Both the position numbers and the translations under genes were made by a program. The notes beneath the pieces were generated by a model that saw nothing but the letters and a program-made list of their open reading frames with translations, was not told the origin of the DNA and made no database searches. From Anisakis pegreffii (Eukaryota > Nematoda > Chromadorea > Rhabditida > Anisakidae), in NCBI GenBank assembly GCA_035041965.1, contig JAPYMA010000520.1, positions 186,001-250,000 on the forward strand: a stretch of DNA of 64,000 bases, read 5' to 3'. Each line of letters starts with the position of its first letter. Within the stretch, counting starts at the first letter, position 1. This document shows positions 25,088-38,204 of this stretch, in pieces.

Positions 25088-25771
25088 GAAGAAATTTTTG
25101 CTCGAAACTAAGTGGTGTACCAATATCATTTAGGTAATATAGATATTTTAAAAAAATCCATTTGAAGCTACAGAAGAAGCTCTCAAGGGTATTCGATATA
25201 AGCTAGAAGTAGCGAGATGAAAATGGACAGCGCAAAGACGAATGACGAAGACGAGGCGCTATAAGTGGATAGAGAGCGCGGTTGTCAATCAGAAATTTTG
25301 TGAATTGTTTTGGTATTATGTGATGTGGTGATTCATTTGTCTGATTGTTCTCTAAGAAGATTGAGGGATGTATAAAGCGTAAACATGTCGTTAAGTTCTG
25401 ACGAAAGAAGTTACAGCTCTCTTGTTTAATACCATTCGATCGGAACAGTTGTTGGTGAAGCGCTATTGTCCACGTGTGAGTTGTGAGGGTTCTGGACTGG
25501 TTTTAGATCGTTTATTTACTCTGGAAAGGTGTAAGCACTTAAGCACTCTGATTTCGGTATCGACATGAGGGCTGTTGCATTTTTCGGTGTCAGTTGTCCG
25601 TGTTTGTAGGCCGAACTCGATCCAGAGGTGTTATCCGGGCCAGATGTCCCGCGAAAGGGAGATAGAAACCTGTCTGGCGAACAGCTCGGCCTGTTTTCTA
25701 CTGTGAACTAGTCATAATGAGTTTGTCTACACTGCTTGCTGTTATAAAATTTGAAACTCGCTCCTTTTCAG

Positions 25772-26377
25772 GAACAATTAAAAATTCAAAATGTTCGCAT
25801 TGCAAACGGAATTTTGTAGATGTTTGCGAGGGGTTGGTAAAAGAAGCCAAATTGCACTTTTGAAGCGACGCGGTCAGGTAGAGCACAGGGAAAAAGAGAT
25901 CCAATAAGGCGAATTAATTCATCGATGAGGCACAGGAATTTGACGTATTTCAAGACTACACCTGACCTGAATGTGTACATGAGGTGTCATTGGGAAGAGA
26001 AATAAATTTTCCACGTTCAGACAAAGACTGGCTACAAGAACTGGCTCATTTATGGAGCAGTAAAAGATTAACCAGGGAAGTTTCAATTAAATAAAAGTGA
26101 TGTGATCAATTGAAGTGGAAAAAGTGTCGAAACAGAGATTTGATCGATCAATGCCAAGTAGTCCATTGGAAAGAGAATTGAATTCTCTACAAGCACAGAA
26201 GGTTTCAGGAAAATTCATCATTTAGTTTTCGAGATTGTAACTTAAAATGAACCCTCAGTAGCAAAAATAATGCCTTTGCAAGCAATTGAAATGGAAAAAG
26301 TGCTGGAACAGAAATTTGATCGGTCAATGCCAAGTAGTCCATTGGAAAGAGAATTGAATTCTCTACAAGCACAGAAG
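25772..26377 (+). pseudogene. broken inverted copy of coiled-coil gene exons, left outer edge
   Basis: Three exon-like blocks match the minus-strand exons at 40323-40690. Block 1 starts at a good acceptor (TTTTCAG, 25770-25771), encodes QLKIQNVRIANG, and then runs into a stop because the donor found in the right copy (ACG|GTTAAA) reads ACGGAATT here. Block 2 (26116-26201) has the AAG acceptor and encodes SMPSSPLERELNSLQAQK. Block 3 (26292-26377) repeats block 2 after 176 nt, but its acceptor AAG has become AAA. These breaks suggest a decayed copy. The residues are charged and Leu/Gln-rich, as in a coiled coil. I do not recognise the protein. Confidence 0.45.
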
Positions 26378-26455
26378 GTAATCGCAGATCTCTCGATTAG
26401 TATAATTTAATCTTTCTTTATTTCTTTCTTTTAATTGAATCAAATTGTAATTACT

Positions 26456-29140
26456 TCGACTTACATTCATTATGAAGTATCATTATGTTCCATTACCTTT
26501 TGTTTTATTTTTAGTGATATTTGCTTTTGTTTACAGATTTTTCATAATACTATCATGTTTTCATGCAATGCTCATTGGTATTTTTTATTGTTGTGGGTTT
26601 AAATCGTGTATATTTAATTTGAAATAATTCGTGATGGTTATTATGCATTTGAAAAAATGTTACAATATATTATGAAAGTAATGTTGTAGACAGTAATGAT
26701 GTAAATGAGTATTATGAAAGATTTTTAATAAATAAAGATGAATAGTAATAACTTGTGTGGTGTTACATGGAAATAAAATATCAAAATTATCGAAAAAAGA
26801 GCAAAAAACTTCTCCGCTAAACATCTCACAAAAATCCTTACCTAATAACCCTTTACTATCTCAAAATCCGCATATTTCGACATATCATATCTCAGCTTAG
26901 GATAAACAATTTGAGACGCTCAGAACGGTTTTAAAATGGCTTTGGCTGTCTGAACAACAATATCACAAGGAGAACTCCGATCCACCAACAGAAACTTAAA
27001 AACCGCGAAAATCGTCATTTCAGAATTTTCGGCCAATGGATATATTTTTTAGAGTATCACAAATTTGGCATCAATCGAGTTGGAATGAGGCACCGTACAC
27101 AGTGAAATATGAATAAACTCACTAGTTGTTGCCATTCTTGTGTTCTGATCGCAAAATGTGTCACTACCCGATTTCTAAGCACCATCATAGCGAATTCTTC
27201 CGTCCAATTTCTCAGAAAAAACCAAAAAAACGAAACGATTACAACATTGTGTTCCACTGTTCTTTTGGAGGGTTTTTCTGACCTCACTTATCTCACGCAG
27301 CCGTAATTCTATACTTTTCTTTGTACACTCGTCAAGCGGAACCGATTGGTACCTATCTTATCGCAAAAATCATCTCATTAAAAACTTCACAAAACCCTGA
27401 CCATACATATCTATTATGATTTCGAAATCCGCATTGTCGAGAAATTATGTGTTTCTACTGGCTGCTGGGTGGAGTGACCTGAGATTTCAAAAGCTTCTAC
27501 TAGAGAAGTGAATGAAATGACGTTCGGCTTGAGCATTACAGTTGGAAATAGGAGCATGCATGTACATTTACCATTACAGTTGCCACGGTCCTTGCGTGGT
27601 TATTCACGAATATCCTCACTCAGATAGTAGGAAAGAAGAGCATGCACGAACATTCAGAAGCGCTGACTGAATACTATTGAAGATTTCGATACGAAGCATG
27701 ACTCACGGCTGCCGGAGGGAAATGTAGAGGGTTTTTCCGAAGTTGTATGCTCTCCACAGAAGAAAAAAATTGAACATAAGTCACAGACAGCAACCTTTTC
27801 TGTGCATATTACTAAATCTCAAACAGTGACGCTCATTATAACCTACTGACCTCATCGTAGGATTTACGCTAACATGCATTACACGCCATACCACGAATGC
27901 CCTACTTGCTTTGCAATTCCTATCCTATGCTAAATGATTAAATGTCTTTCATAAACTCCGTCTCCTTCCGAAAGGATCTATCACCTTATTCGAGAATTCT
28001 TGTTCTTTTGTCATATCATCATGCTCTTCGAAAGAAGCTAATTCATTGCTCGACAACTGTCTCACTATGCTTATGTTATGTGTGCGATCTTCCCATGAGA
28101 TGTTCCTCAATTCATGATTACTCATTTCAGTTACATTTTGCTGAATCACTAACACCGTTTTGCATTAGTAAACTTTCTGAATGCCTTCTCACCTCATTAC
28201 TTCAAGAAGCCTTTGAATTTCAAGTTCTTAGTCTCCAACTGCGATGTAAACAATTCTAGAACCTACACTGTACTTGAATCCACTCAAACCTATCGTCACA
28301 AAACTGCAACAGTTGCTGCCATAACAATCCTAAACTCGACAGATCCTGACGACTCGTTGATCCTTTCAGGCGATTTCGGTGTAACGTGTGGTAACACGTG
28401 GAAAAACATTTAATACAGCTGTCGCGCCACGCACCATTCACATTTTCAAATTTATCCAAATCTCAGCAAAGTTATGAGCTTACGTCCAGGCAAGAGCTTC
28501 AAACTTGAGCCTGTCCTTATCATGTGACGTCCAATTGCACCCGGATAATTTGTGCAGGGTGCTCTACGCATTTTGCGATTCTGTCTCAATCATGGATTGC
28601 CACTAAATCATGCCTAGCAATACTTCCCCTCATTGTGCCTGGTGCGACAGCATAAAGAACACGGTAATGAACAACGACAGGATGAACAAAGTGATGAATG
28701 CACGAAAACACGAAATAATCATCACAAGAAACAAGAAATAATCATGACAACGGGACAATCAAACAAGTTGTCATAAACAACAATTAACATCATCAAATTA
28801 TTATTCCTCACCTTATCATCTGAGTGCTCAAATTATGAAATATGAGAAAATTTCACAATATAACCCCAAAAATGCTGTCTCAGAAACACCTTATTGAGGA
28901 CACACATATCAACTCATTCCAAGCCTGAGAATACCTTATGTTAGCGGTCAAGAGAAAGTTCTAACCTCTATGCGCAGCCCAAACCGCAGTCATCCAGTTC
29001 AACCCTGGCCCGGGATATAAGCTCTCAGAAGTGGTCCACTATTACGAACAGAGGCGATGACTTTAAAATTTCATGATATTCAAACATTTCCTCGTTAACA
29101 AACTGGAAAACCCACAATGCTTCACATCCCATTTAAATGG
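26456..29140. other. left-arm-only segment without a recognised gene
   Basis: Between the coiled-coil exon copies and the satellite, present on the left but missing from the right arm. A passage near 26811-26880 (CATCTCACAAAAATCC, then AAATCCGCAT) recurs imperfectly near 27361-27440. No exon with family similarity. It is either an insertion in the left arm or sequence deleted from the right; neither boundary shows a target duplication. Confidence 0.5.
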
Positions 29141-32100
29141 ATTTCTCAAACTTATCAAGTGCCTTACTAGCGCTAACGATGGACAATAGCTGCACTGGCA
29201 TGGGAGATAAGGATGTCATCATAGAAGTGTATGAATGCCGTCATGACACTAGCTAATAGATAAGCTTCGGCGAGTAACCACAAACACCTGAGAGATTTCT
29301 CCTCATAACACGTTTGATAACATTGGAACTTTATTCCAGCTGTTATCAAACAGCACTACGAGGAAGACGAGTCACCATTCAGCAACTCGACTCTACAGGT
29401 GAGCGGTCCAGGCGAACTTTCCAGACCTACCGCTAACTTCATGAGGCGATTCATACCCTACGTTCGTGAAACTCAGTTTTATAGGGATATTTCTCTTCCT
29501 TTCATATGCCAGTGAAGCTATCTATCTCTCATTATATCTCTCCTCTCATTTGAACTGATTTCTCAAACTTATCAAGTGCCTTACTAGCGCTAATAATGGA
29601 CAATAGCTGCACTGGCATGGGAGATAAGGATGTCATCATAGAAGTGTATGAATGCCGTCATGACACTAGCTAATAGATAAGCTTCGGCGAGTAACCACAA
29701 ACACCTGAGAGATTTCTCCTCATAACACGTTTGATAACATTGGAACTTTATTCCAGCTGTTATCAAACAGCACTACGAGGAAGACGAGTCACCATTCAGC
29801 AACTCGACTCTACAGGTGAGCGGTCCAGGCGAACTTTCCAGACCTACCGCTAACTTCATGAGGCGATTCATACCCTACGTTCGTGAAACTCAGTTTTATA
29901 GGGATATTTCTCTTCCTTTCATATGCCAGTGAAGCTATCAAAACAAAACTTAAGAACCTATAATATCTCTCCTCTCATTTGAACTGATTTCTCAAACTTA
30001 TCAAGTGCCTTACTAGCGCTAATAATGGACAATAGCTGCACTGGCATGGGAGATAAGGATGTCATCATAGAAGTGTATGAATGCCGTCATGACACTAGCT
30101 AATAGATAAGCTTCGGCGAGTAACCACAAACACCTGAGAGATTTCTCCTCATAACACGTTTGATAACATTGGAACTTTATTCCAGCTGTTATCAAACAGC
30201 ACTACGAGGAAGACGAGTCACCATTCAGCAACTCGACTCTACAGGTGAGCGGTCCAGGCGAACTTTCCAGACCTACCGCTAACTTCATGAGGCGATTCAT
30301 ACCCTACGTTCGTGAAACTCAGTTTTATAGGGATATTTCTCTTCCTTTCATATGCCAGTGAAGCTATCAAAACAAAACTTAAGAACCTATAATATCTCTC
30401 CTCTCATTTGAACTGATTTCTCAAACTTATCAAGTGCCTTACTAGCGCTAATAATGGACAATAGCTGCACTGGCATGGGAGATAAGGATGTCATCATAGA
30501 AGTGTATGAATGCCGTCATGACACTAGCTAATAGATAAGCTTCGGCGAGTAACCACAAACACCTGAGAGATTTCTCCTCATAACACGTTTGATAACATTG
30601 GAACTTTATTCCAGCTGTTATCAAACAGCACTACGAGGAAGACGAGTCACCATTCAGCAACTCGACTCTACAGGTGAGCGGTCCAGGCGAACTTTCCAGA
30701 CCTACCGCTAACTTCATGAGGCGATTCATACCCTACGTTCGTGAAACTCAGTTTTATAGGGATATTTCTCTTCCTTTCATATGCCAGTGAAGCTATCAAA
30801 ACAAAACTTAAGAACCTATAATATCTCTCCTCTCATTTGAACTGATTTCTCAAACTTATCAAGTGCCTTACTAGCGCTAATAATGGACAATAGCTGCACT
30901 GGCATGGGAGATAAGGATGTCATCATAGAAGTGTATGAATGCCGTCATGACACTAGCTAATAGATAAGCTTCGGCGAGTAACCACAAACACCTGAGAGAT
31001 TTCTCCTCATAACACGTTTGATAACATTGGAACTTTATTCCAGCTGTTATCAAACAGCACTACGAGGAAGACGAGTCACCATTCAGCAACTCGACTCTAC
31101 AGGTGAGCGGTCCAGGCGAACTTTCCAGACCTACCGCTAACTTCATGAGGCGATTCATACCCTACGTTCGTGAAACTCAGTTTTATAGGGATATTTCTCT
31201 TCCTTTCATATGCCAGTGAAGCTATCAAAACAAAACTTAAGAACCTATAATATCTCTCCTCTCATTTGAACTGATTTCTCAAACTTATCAAGTGCCTTAC
31301 TAGCGCTAATAATGGACAATAGCTGCACTGGCATGGGAGATAAGGATGTCATCATAGAAGTGTATGAATGCCGTCATGACACTAGCTAATAGATAAGCTT
31401 CGGCGAGTAACCACAAACACCTGAGAGATTTCTCCTCATAACACGTTTGATAACATTGGAACTTTATTCCAGCTGTTATCAAACAGCACTACGAGGAAGA
31501 CGAGTCACCATTCAGCAACTCGACTCTACAGGTGAGCGGTCCAGGCGAACTTTCCAGACCTACCGCTAACTTCATGAGGCGATTCATACCCTACGTTCGT
31601 GAAACTCAGTTTTATAGGGATATTTCTCTTCCTTTCATATGCCAGTGAAGCTATCAAAACAAAACTTAAGAACCTATAATATCTCTCCTCTCATTTGAAC
31701 TGATTTCTCAAACTTATCAAGTGCCTTACTAGCGCTAATAATGGACAATAGCTGCACTGGCATGGGAGATAAGGATGTCATCATAGAAGTGTATGAATGC
31801 CGTCATGACACTAGCTAATAGATAAGCTTCGGCGAGTAACCACAAACACCTGAGAGATTTCTCCTCATAACACGTTTGATAACATTGGAACTTTATTCCA
31901 GCTGTTATCAAACAGCACTACGAGGAAGACGAGTCACCATTCAGCAACTCGACTCTACAGGTGAGCGGTCCAGGCGAACTTTCCAGACCTACCGCTAACT
32001 TCATGAGGCGATTCATACCCTACGTTCGTGAAACTCAGTTTTATAGGGATATTTCTCTTCCTTTCATATGCCAGTGAAGCTATCAAAACAAAACTTAAGA

Positions 32101-32900
32101 ACCTATAATATCTCTCCTCTCATTTGAACTGATTTCTCAAACTTATCAAGTGCCTTACTAGCGCTAATAATGGACAATAGCTGCACTGGCATGGGAGATA
32201 AGGATGTCATCATAGAAGTGTATGAATGCCGTCATGACACTAGCTAATAGATAAGCTTCGGCGAGTAACCACAAACACCTGAGAGATTTCTCCTCATAAC
32301 ACGTTTGATAACATTGGAACTTTATTCCAGCTGTTATCAAACAGCACTACGAGGAAGACGAGTCACCATTCAGCAACTCGACTCTACAGGTGAGCGGTCC
32401 AGGCGAACTTTCCAGACCTACCGCTAACTTCATGAGGCGATTCATACCCTACGTTCGTGAAACTCAGTTTTATAGGGATATTTCTCTTCCTTTCATATGC
32501 CAGTGAAGCTATCAAAACAAAACTTAAGAACCTATAATATCTCTCCTCTCATTTGAACTGATTTCTCAAACTTATCAAGTGCCTTACTAGCGCTAATAAT
32601 GGACAATAGCTGCACTGGCATGGGAGATAAGGATGTCATCATAGAAGTGTATGAATGCCGTCATGACACTAGCTAATAGATAAGCTTCGGCGAGTAACCA
32701 CAAACACCTGAGAGATTTCTCCTCATAACACGTTTGATAACATTGGAACTTTATTCCAGCTGTTATCAAACAGCACTACGAGGAAGACGAGTCACCATTC
32801 AGCAACTCGACTCTACAGGTGAGCGGTCCAGGCGAACTTTCCAGACCTACCGCTAACTTCATGAGGCGATTCATACCCTACGTTCATGAAACTCAGTTTT
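29141..32900 (+). repeat. satellite array, left arm: about 9 copies of a 429-bp unit
   Basis: Units begin ATTTCTCAAACTTATCAAG at 29141, 29558, 29987, 30416, 30845, 31274, 31703, 32132 and 32561. The first period is 417 and the rest exactly 429. Units are nearly identical. Each contains its own inverted ends (ATAGCTGCACTGGCATG, and CATATGCCAGTGAAGCTAT near the other end) about 336 nt apart, and a strong internal hairpin with GTTTGATAAC paired to GTTATCAAAC around a second TGGAA/TTCCA stem. Each unit also holds a 25-codon ORF starting ATGGACAATAGC and a donor-like CTACAG|GTGAGC. The units may descend from a MITE that became tandem. Confidence 0.97.
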
Positions 32901-33604
32901 ATAGGGATAGTTTTCTTGTTTCATATGCCAGTGCAACTATTATCAACCCCAGTCACAACTCTTCTCGCAACAAACTACATATTCTCTGATGTGACACCTC
33001 TACATATAAGGAGAGACCAATTTCGAGAGCTTTTTCTCAACCATGACATGACTAGGATGTACTGCGTCCAGGTTGTCCAGGAGAGCTACATTCTGTTAAC
33101 GCTTGAATCACGATGCATATGACTCACCGTAATGTTGAAACTGGCTATCTCCGAGTAAGCAAAGTCCGAAGCCCAAATTAATTTTCGAGCCAAAGTCGCT
33201 ACCAACTCACGCCAAACACGTGATGATTTCAGAGTCGAGAAATTCAGTACCACAAAGCTCCAATCCAGCCATATAATACAGCCCCGAGTGGCATATGTCA
33301 AGTCAAAGCTAGACTATGTTCAATCAAATTAAGCTAAGCTGGAACACGTCCACCTCAATACACATCAGCAGTTGTGTTAGCCTCTGCTCTATCTCATATC
33401 TATGCCGGAGTCCAACACAAGATTCACGTAATGTGGAGTCTGTTCACGATGTGGGGATGGTTGAAGTAAATGGTTGATTCAAATGAAAAAAGATTTTAAA
33501 AATCAAGGTGGATGGTGTATCTATCAATGGATCTGGATATCTACATATCTCTAATTGGATTGTTTATCTCATTCAAATATATAAATAATGAAGCGTTAAC
33601 GATG

Positions 33605-36600
33605 ATTTGTGGCAATATACATGAATATATACATCACATGTAATGTACAATTCAGTTAATTCAGAACATTAACGAATAAATAGAAAGTTAAATTCAATAG
33701 GTAATAATCTGAGTCAGAGTTCACAATATTTTTCCTTTAATATCAAATTGTTTTAAATGACCTAAACTTTGCAACATTTGACAATACAGTGACAATAACA
33801 ATAATACATAGCAATGATGGTAACGTAACGCAAATAACATGAACAGTTCAATTAAAAACTACTAAAAAATCCCCCCAGTTAAAACATATGAAGCATCATT
33901 TATACTTTCACAAATTTATCATCGACAATAATAACATTGAACAATACACTGTAATATTTGTCACTGTATTGTCATCTATACTTAATTGTTCTCATAATAA
34001 TCACAATAATTAATTATTCACAATAATCATAAATGAATAAAAGAAAAAAGAATGAAGTGATTAAAAAAGTGGTCACTGACCACGACTGAATTTTATTCTG
34101 TGTCCCTAAGTACAAGTTTGAAACTACTAACCTGACGCTTCTTTGCGCCACGGTGTAATATTTGTTGAATATTGTTGAATAATATTGTTGAGCTTGTTGA
34201 ATTGAATATTCGTTGAGTTGTTGATTGCTGTTGTTTTGATTTGATATATCCAGGCGATATTGTTGATTATTGATCCACCCACGGGATATTGAATTGATCA
34301 CGGCAAGCCTGTTGATTGCCGTCGACCCATCACCATCGGTTGCCGTCTCTCGTCATCCGGTTAGAACGATCAGCGTGCGACTTTACCTGGAATTAGATGA
34401 CGGTTTATATCAACATCTCTATCAATATTATGTCTGCTATCACACAACTGTTTTATACACCAACCCATCTAACAGAGAATATTCACACAATACCCATATA
34501 TGAAGAATATACGACACATTTCTGCCAGATCAAGAGGAATTAAGAAGATTGATTGACAATAAAGTCATTTCATATCACCAACAAACAAATTAAACCACCA
34601 CAGAAATGATTTAATTCCTCACCTTTGATCCGAGATGATGACCAGTGACAGTGTCCTTGAAACTGCCAGTCCAGTCTCGATCACCTCTGATCTGGAACAG
34701 TATTAAATGATTAGTTCGTAGTTTTCCTCAAGTTCACATCAATACAATCCGAGCGATCAACCTAACAAGCGATATGATACTAAAAACAAGAAAAATTGGA
34801 AGATTATGTGATCTCAAAATATCTAAGGCGCAATTCTGAATTGCACGAGAAAATACATGAGCAAACTAAAAGCATGAATAACATATACAAAAATATGTTA
34901 CGCACCACAACTGCACCGCACAGAACCTTTAAATCAATACTGAATGAGCGAAATAAATGAATACTGAATGAACAAGGCAATCAATCATAACGATATGATC
35001 TGTGGTGATCAATTGGTATAGAACCATTTACAGATCATAGAATACACATTATGATCACAACGAAGTGATCAACAAAGCATGCACATATTATTATATCACA
35101 TCACTAGCGAGTGAATTTCAACATCAGTGAAAAAAAAAGATATTTCGCCGAGATCTACAGTGATCAATTTGTACGAATGAGCGCAACTGCGCTATTGGAT
35201 TGAGCCATATATCCAGATAATGGCCATGTCTGCTCAGGATAACAAAATTGCTCGACAAAATATATGTTTTCCTGAATGAGGGAATTCAGCTGGATCGACT
35301 GAAGCAAAAAAATGCATATGTTAGTGGGCAAACTTGAGCTTACGGTAGCCTCGAAGGTGGCACCAGAGATAGTACTAATTAAATGCCTATATCTCCTCAA
35401 CAAGGCCAAATTGCTCTGTAAAATTTTTAATATTCTGAATCTAGAGGTTCTGCTGGATCGAACGATGAAAAGAAATTCGCATGTTTCCGGGCAAACCTGA
35501 GAATCAGCAATAGGCGGATTGCGATCTTCAAGCTAACCGTCTTCTCAGGTTTGCCCGGAAACATGCGAATTTCTTTTCATCGTTCGATCCAGCAGAACCT
35601 CTAGATTCAGAATATTAAAAATTTTACAGAGCAATTTGGCCTTGTTGAGGAGATATAGGCATTTAATTAGTACTATCTCTGGTGCCACCTTCGAGGCTAC
35701 CGTAAGCTCAAGTTTGCCCACTAACATATGCATTTTTTTGCTTCAGTCGATCCAGCTGAATTCCCTCATTCAGGAAAACATATATTTTGTCGAGCAATTT
35801 TGTTATCCTGAGCAGACATGGCCATTATCTGGATATATGGCTCAATCCAATAGCGCAGTTGCGCTCATTCGTACAAATTGATCACTGTAGATCTCCGCGA
35901 AATATCTTTTTTTTTCACTGATGTTGAAATTCACTCGCTAGTGATGTGATATAATAATATGTGCATGCTTTGTTGATCACTTCGTTGTGATCATAATGTG
36001 TATTCTATGATCTGTAAATGGTTCTATACCAATTGATCACCACAGATCATATCGTTATGATTGATTGCCTTGTTCATTCAGTATTCATTTATTTCGCTCA
36101 TTCAGTATTGATTTAAAGGTTCTGTGCGGTGCAGTTGTGGTGCGTAACATATTTTTGTATATGTTATTCATGCTTTTAGTTTGCTCATGTATTTTCTCGT
36201 GCAATTCAGAATTGCGCCTTAGATATTTTGAGATCACATAATCTTCCAATTTTTCTTGTTTTTAGTATCATATCGCTTGTTAGGTTGATCGCTCGGATTG
36301 TATTGATGTGAACTTGAGGAAAACTACGAACTAATCATTTAATACTGTTCCAGATCAGAGGTGATCGAGACTGGACTGGCAGTTTCAAGGACACTGTCAC
36401 TGGTCATCATCTCGGATCAAAGGTGAGGAATTAAATCATTTCTGTGGTGGTTTAATTTGTTTGTTGGTGATATGAAATGACTTTATTGTCAATCAATCTT
36501 CTTAATTCCTCTTGATCTGGCAGAAATGTGTCGTATATTCTTCATATATGGGTATTGTGTGAATATTCTCTGTTAGATGGGTTGGTGTATAAAACAGTTG

Positions 36601-37440
36601 TGTGATAGCAGACATAATATTGATAGAGATGTTGATATAAACCGTCATCTAATTCCAGGTAAAGTCGCACGCTGATCGTTCTAACCGGATGACGAGAGAC
36701 GGCAACCGATGGTGATGGGTCGACGGCAATCAACAGGCTTGCCGTGATCAATTCAATATCCCGTGGGTGGATCAATAATCAACAATATCGCCTGGATATA
36801 TCAAATCAAAACAACAGCAATCAACAACTCAACGAATATTCAATTCAACAAGCTCAACAATATTATTCAACAATATTCAACAAATATTACACCGTGGCGC
36901 AAAGAAGCGTCAGGTTAGTAGTTTCAAACTTGTACTTAGGGACACAGAATAAAATTCAGTCGTGGTCAGTGACCACTTTTTTAATCACTTCATTCTTTTT
37001 TCTTTTATTCATTTATGATTATTGTGAATAATTAATTATTGTGATTATTATGAGAACAATTAAGTATAGATGACAATACAGTGACAAATATTACAGTGTA
37101 TTGTTCAATGTTATTATTGTCGATGATAAATTTGTGAAAGTATAAATGATGCTTCATATGTTTTAACTGGGGGGATTTTTTAGTAGTTTTTAATTGAACT
37201 GTTCATGTTATTTGCGTTACGTTACCATCATTGCTATGTATTATTGTTATTGTCACTGTATTGTCAAATGTTGCAAAGTTTAGGTCATTTAAAACAATTT
37301 GATATTAAAGGAAAAATATTGTGAACTCTGACTCAGATTATTACCTATTGAATTTAACTTTCTATTTATTCGTTAATGTTCTGAATTAACTGAATTGTAC
37401 ATTACATGTGATGTATATATTCATGTATATTGCCACAAAT
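33605..37440. repeat. near-perfect central palindrome, 1,897-bp arms
   Basis: Arms 33605-35501 and 35544-37440 are reverse complements with a 42-nt unpaired spacer at 35502-35543. I found one mismatch, near 35150 (GCCGAG against GCGGAG). Identity falls sharply just outside 33605 and 37440. Inside each arm a block of about 163 nt is present twice as a diverged direct repeat (left copies around 35249-35338 and 35411-35501, both carrying GCTGGATCGA and GGGCAAAC), and a GTTGAATATT-rich stretch lies at 34160-34230. No coding gene is supported. Confidence 0.97.
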
Positions 37441-38204
37441 TATCATGAATGCTTTCATTATTTATTTATTTATTTATTCATTTTGCACATTCGTTGTTAT
37501 TGTGAACATTGTAAACGTTTTTATACGGGATTTGGGTAGGGCGAAGGAGGGATGCGGCACGTAACGACCCGCTTAACTCCGGAGCCAGAGGTAGGGAATT
37601 GGACTGGCTATATATATGGCCCATCCCACCTGATGGAAATTTTTTTCAGTTTGTGCACCCAACCATTACCCCCCCCATCCCCAATGTGAACTCCATTACG
37701 TGAATCTGTGTTGGACTCCAGCATAGATATGAGATATGAGGCTAGCACAATTGCTGATGTGTATTGAGGTAGCTGTTCCAGCTTAACTTAATTTGATTAA
37801 ACATAGTCACAACTTTGACTTGACATAGCTTCACTGAGACTGTATTATAAGCTGAATGAAACTTTGAAATAACTTGACTTGAAATTCATCACGTGTTGAC
37901 TTGAGTTGGTGTAGCGACTTGACTCGAAATTCATTTGGGCTTCGACTTTGCTTAGTCAAGTGTTAGTTCAACATTACTGTGAGTCATATTAGCATGCGAT
38001 TAACAGGAATACTTAGCTCTCCATGGACAACCTGACACAGTATCCTAGTCATGTCATGGTTGAGAAAAAGCTCTCGAAATTGGTCTCTCCTTATATGTAG
38101 AGGTGTCACATCAGAGAATATGTAGTTTGTTGCGAGAAGAGTTGTGACTGGGGTTGATAATAGTTGCACTGGCATATGAAACAAGAAAACTATCCCTATA
38201 AAAC

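Noticed and set aside
29141..32900. CRISPR array
   Set aside because: Units are 429 bp with no short repeat-spacer pattern, and the DNA is eukaryotic.
34014..36775. Protein-coding ORFs of 60-95 codons inside the palindrome arms
   Set aside because: They occur in mirrored pairs simply because the arms are identical; composition is low-complexity and no family feature is visible.
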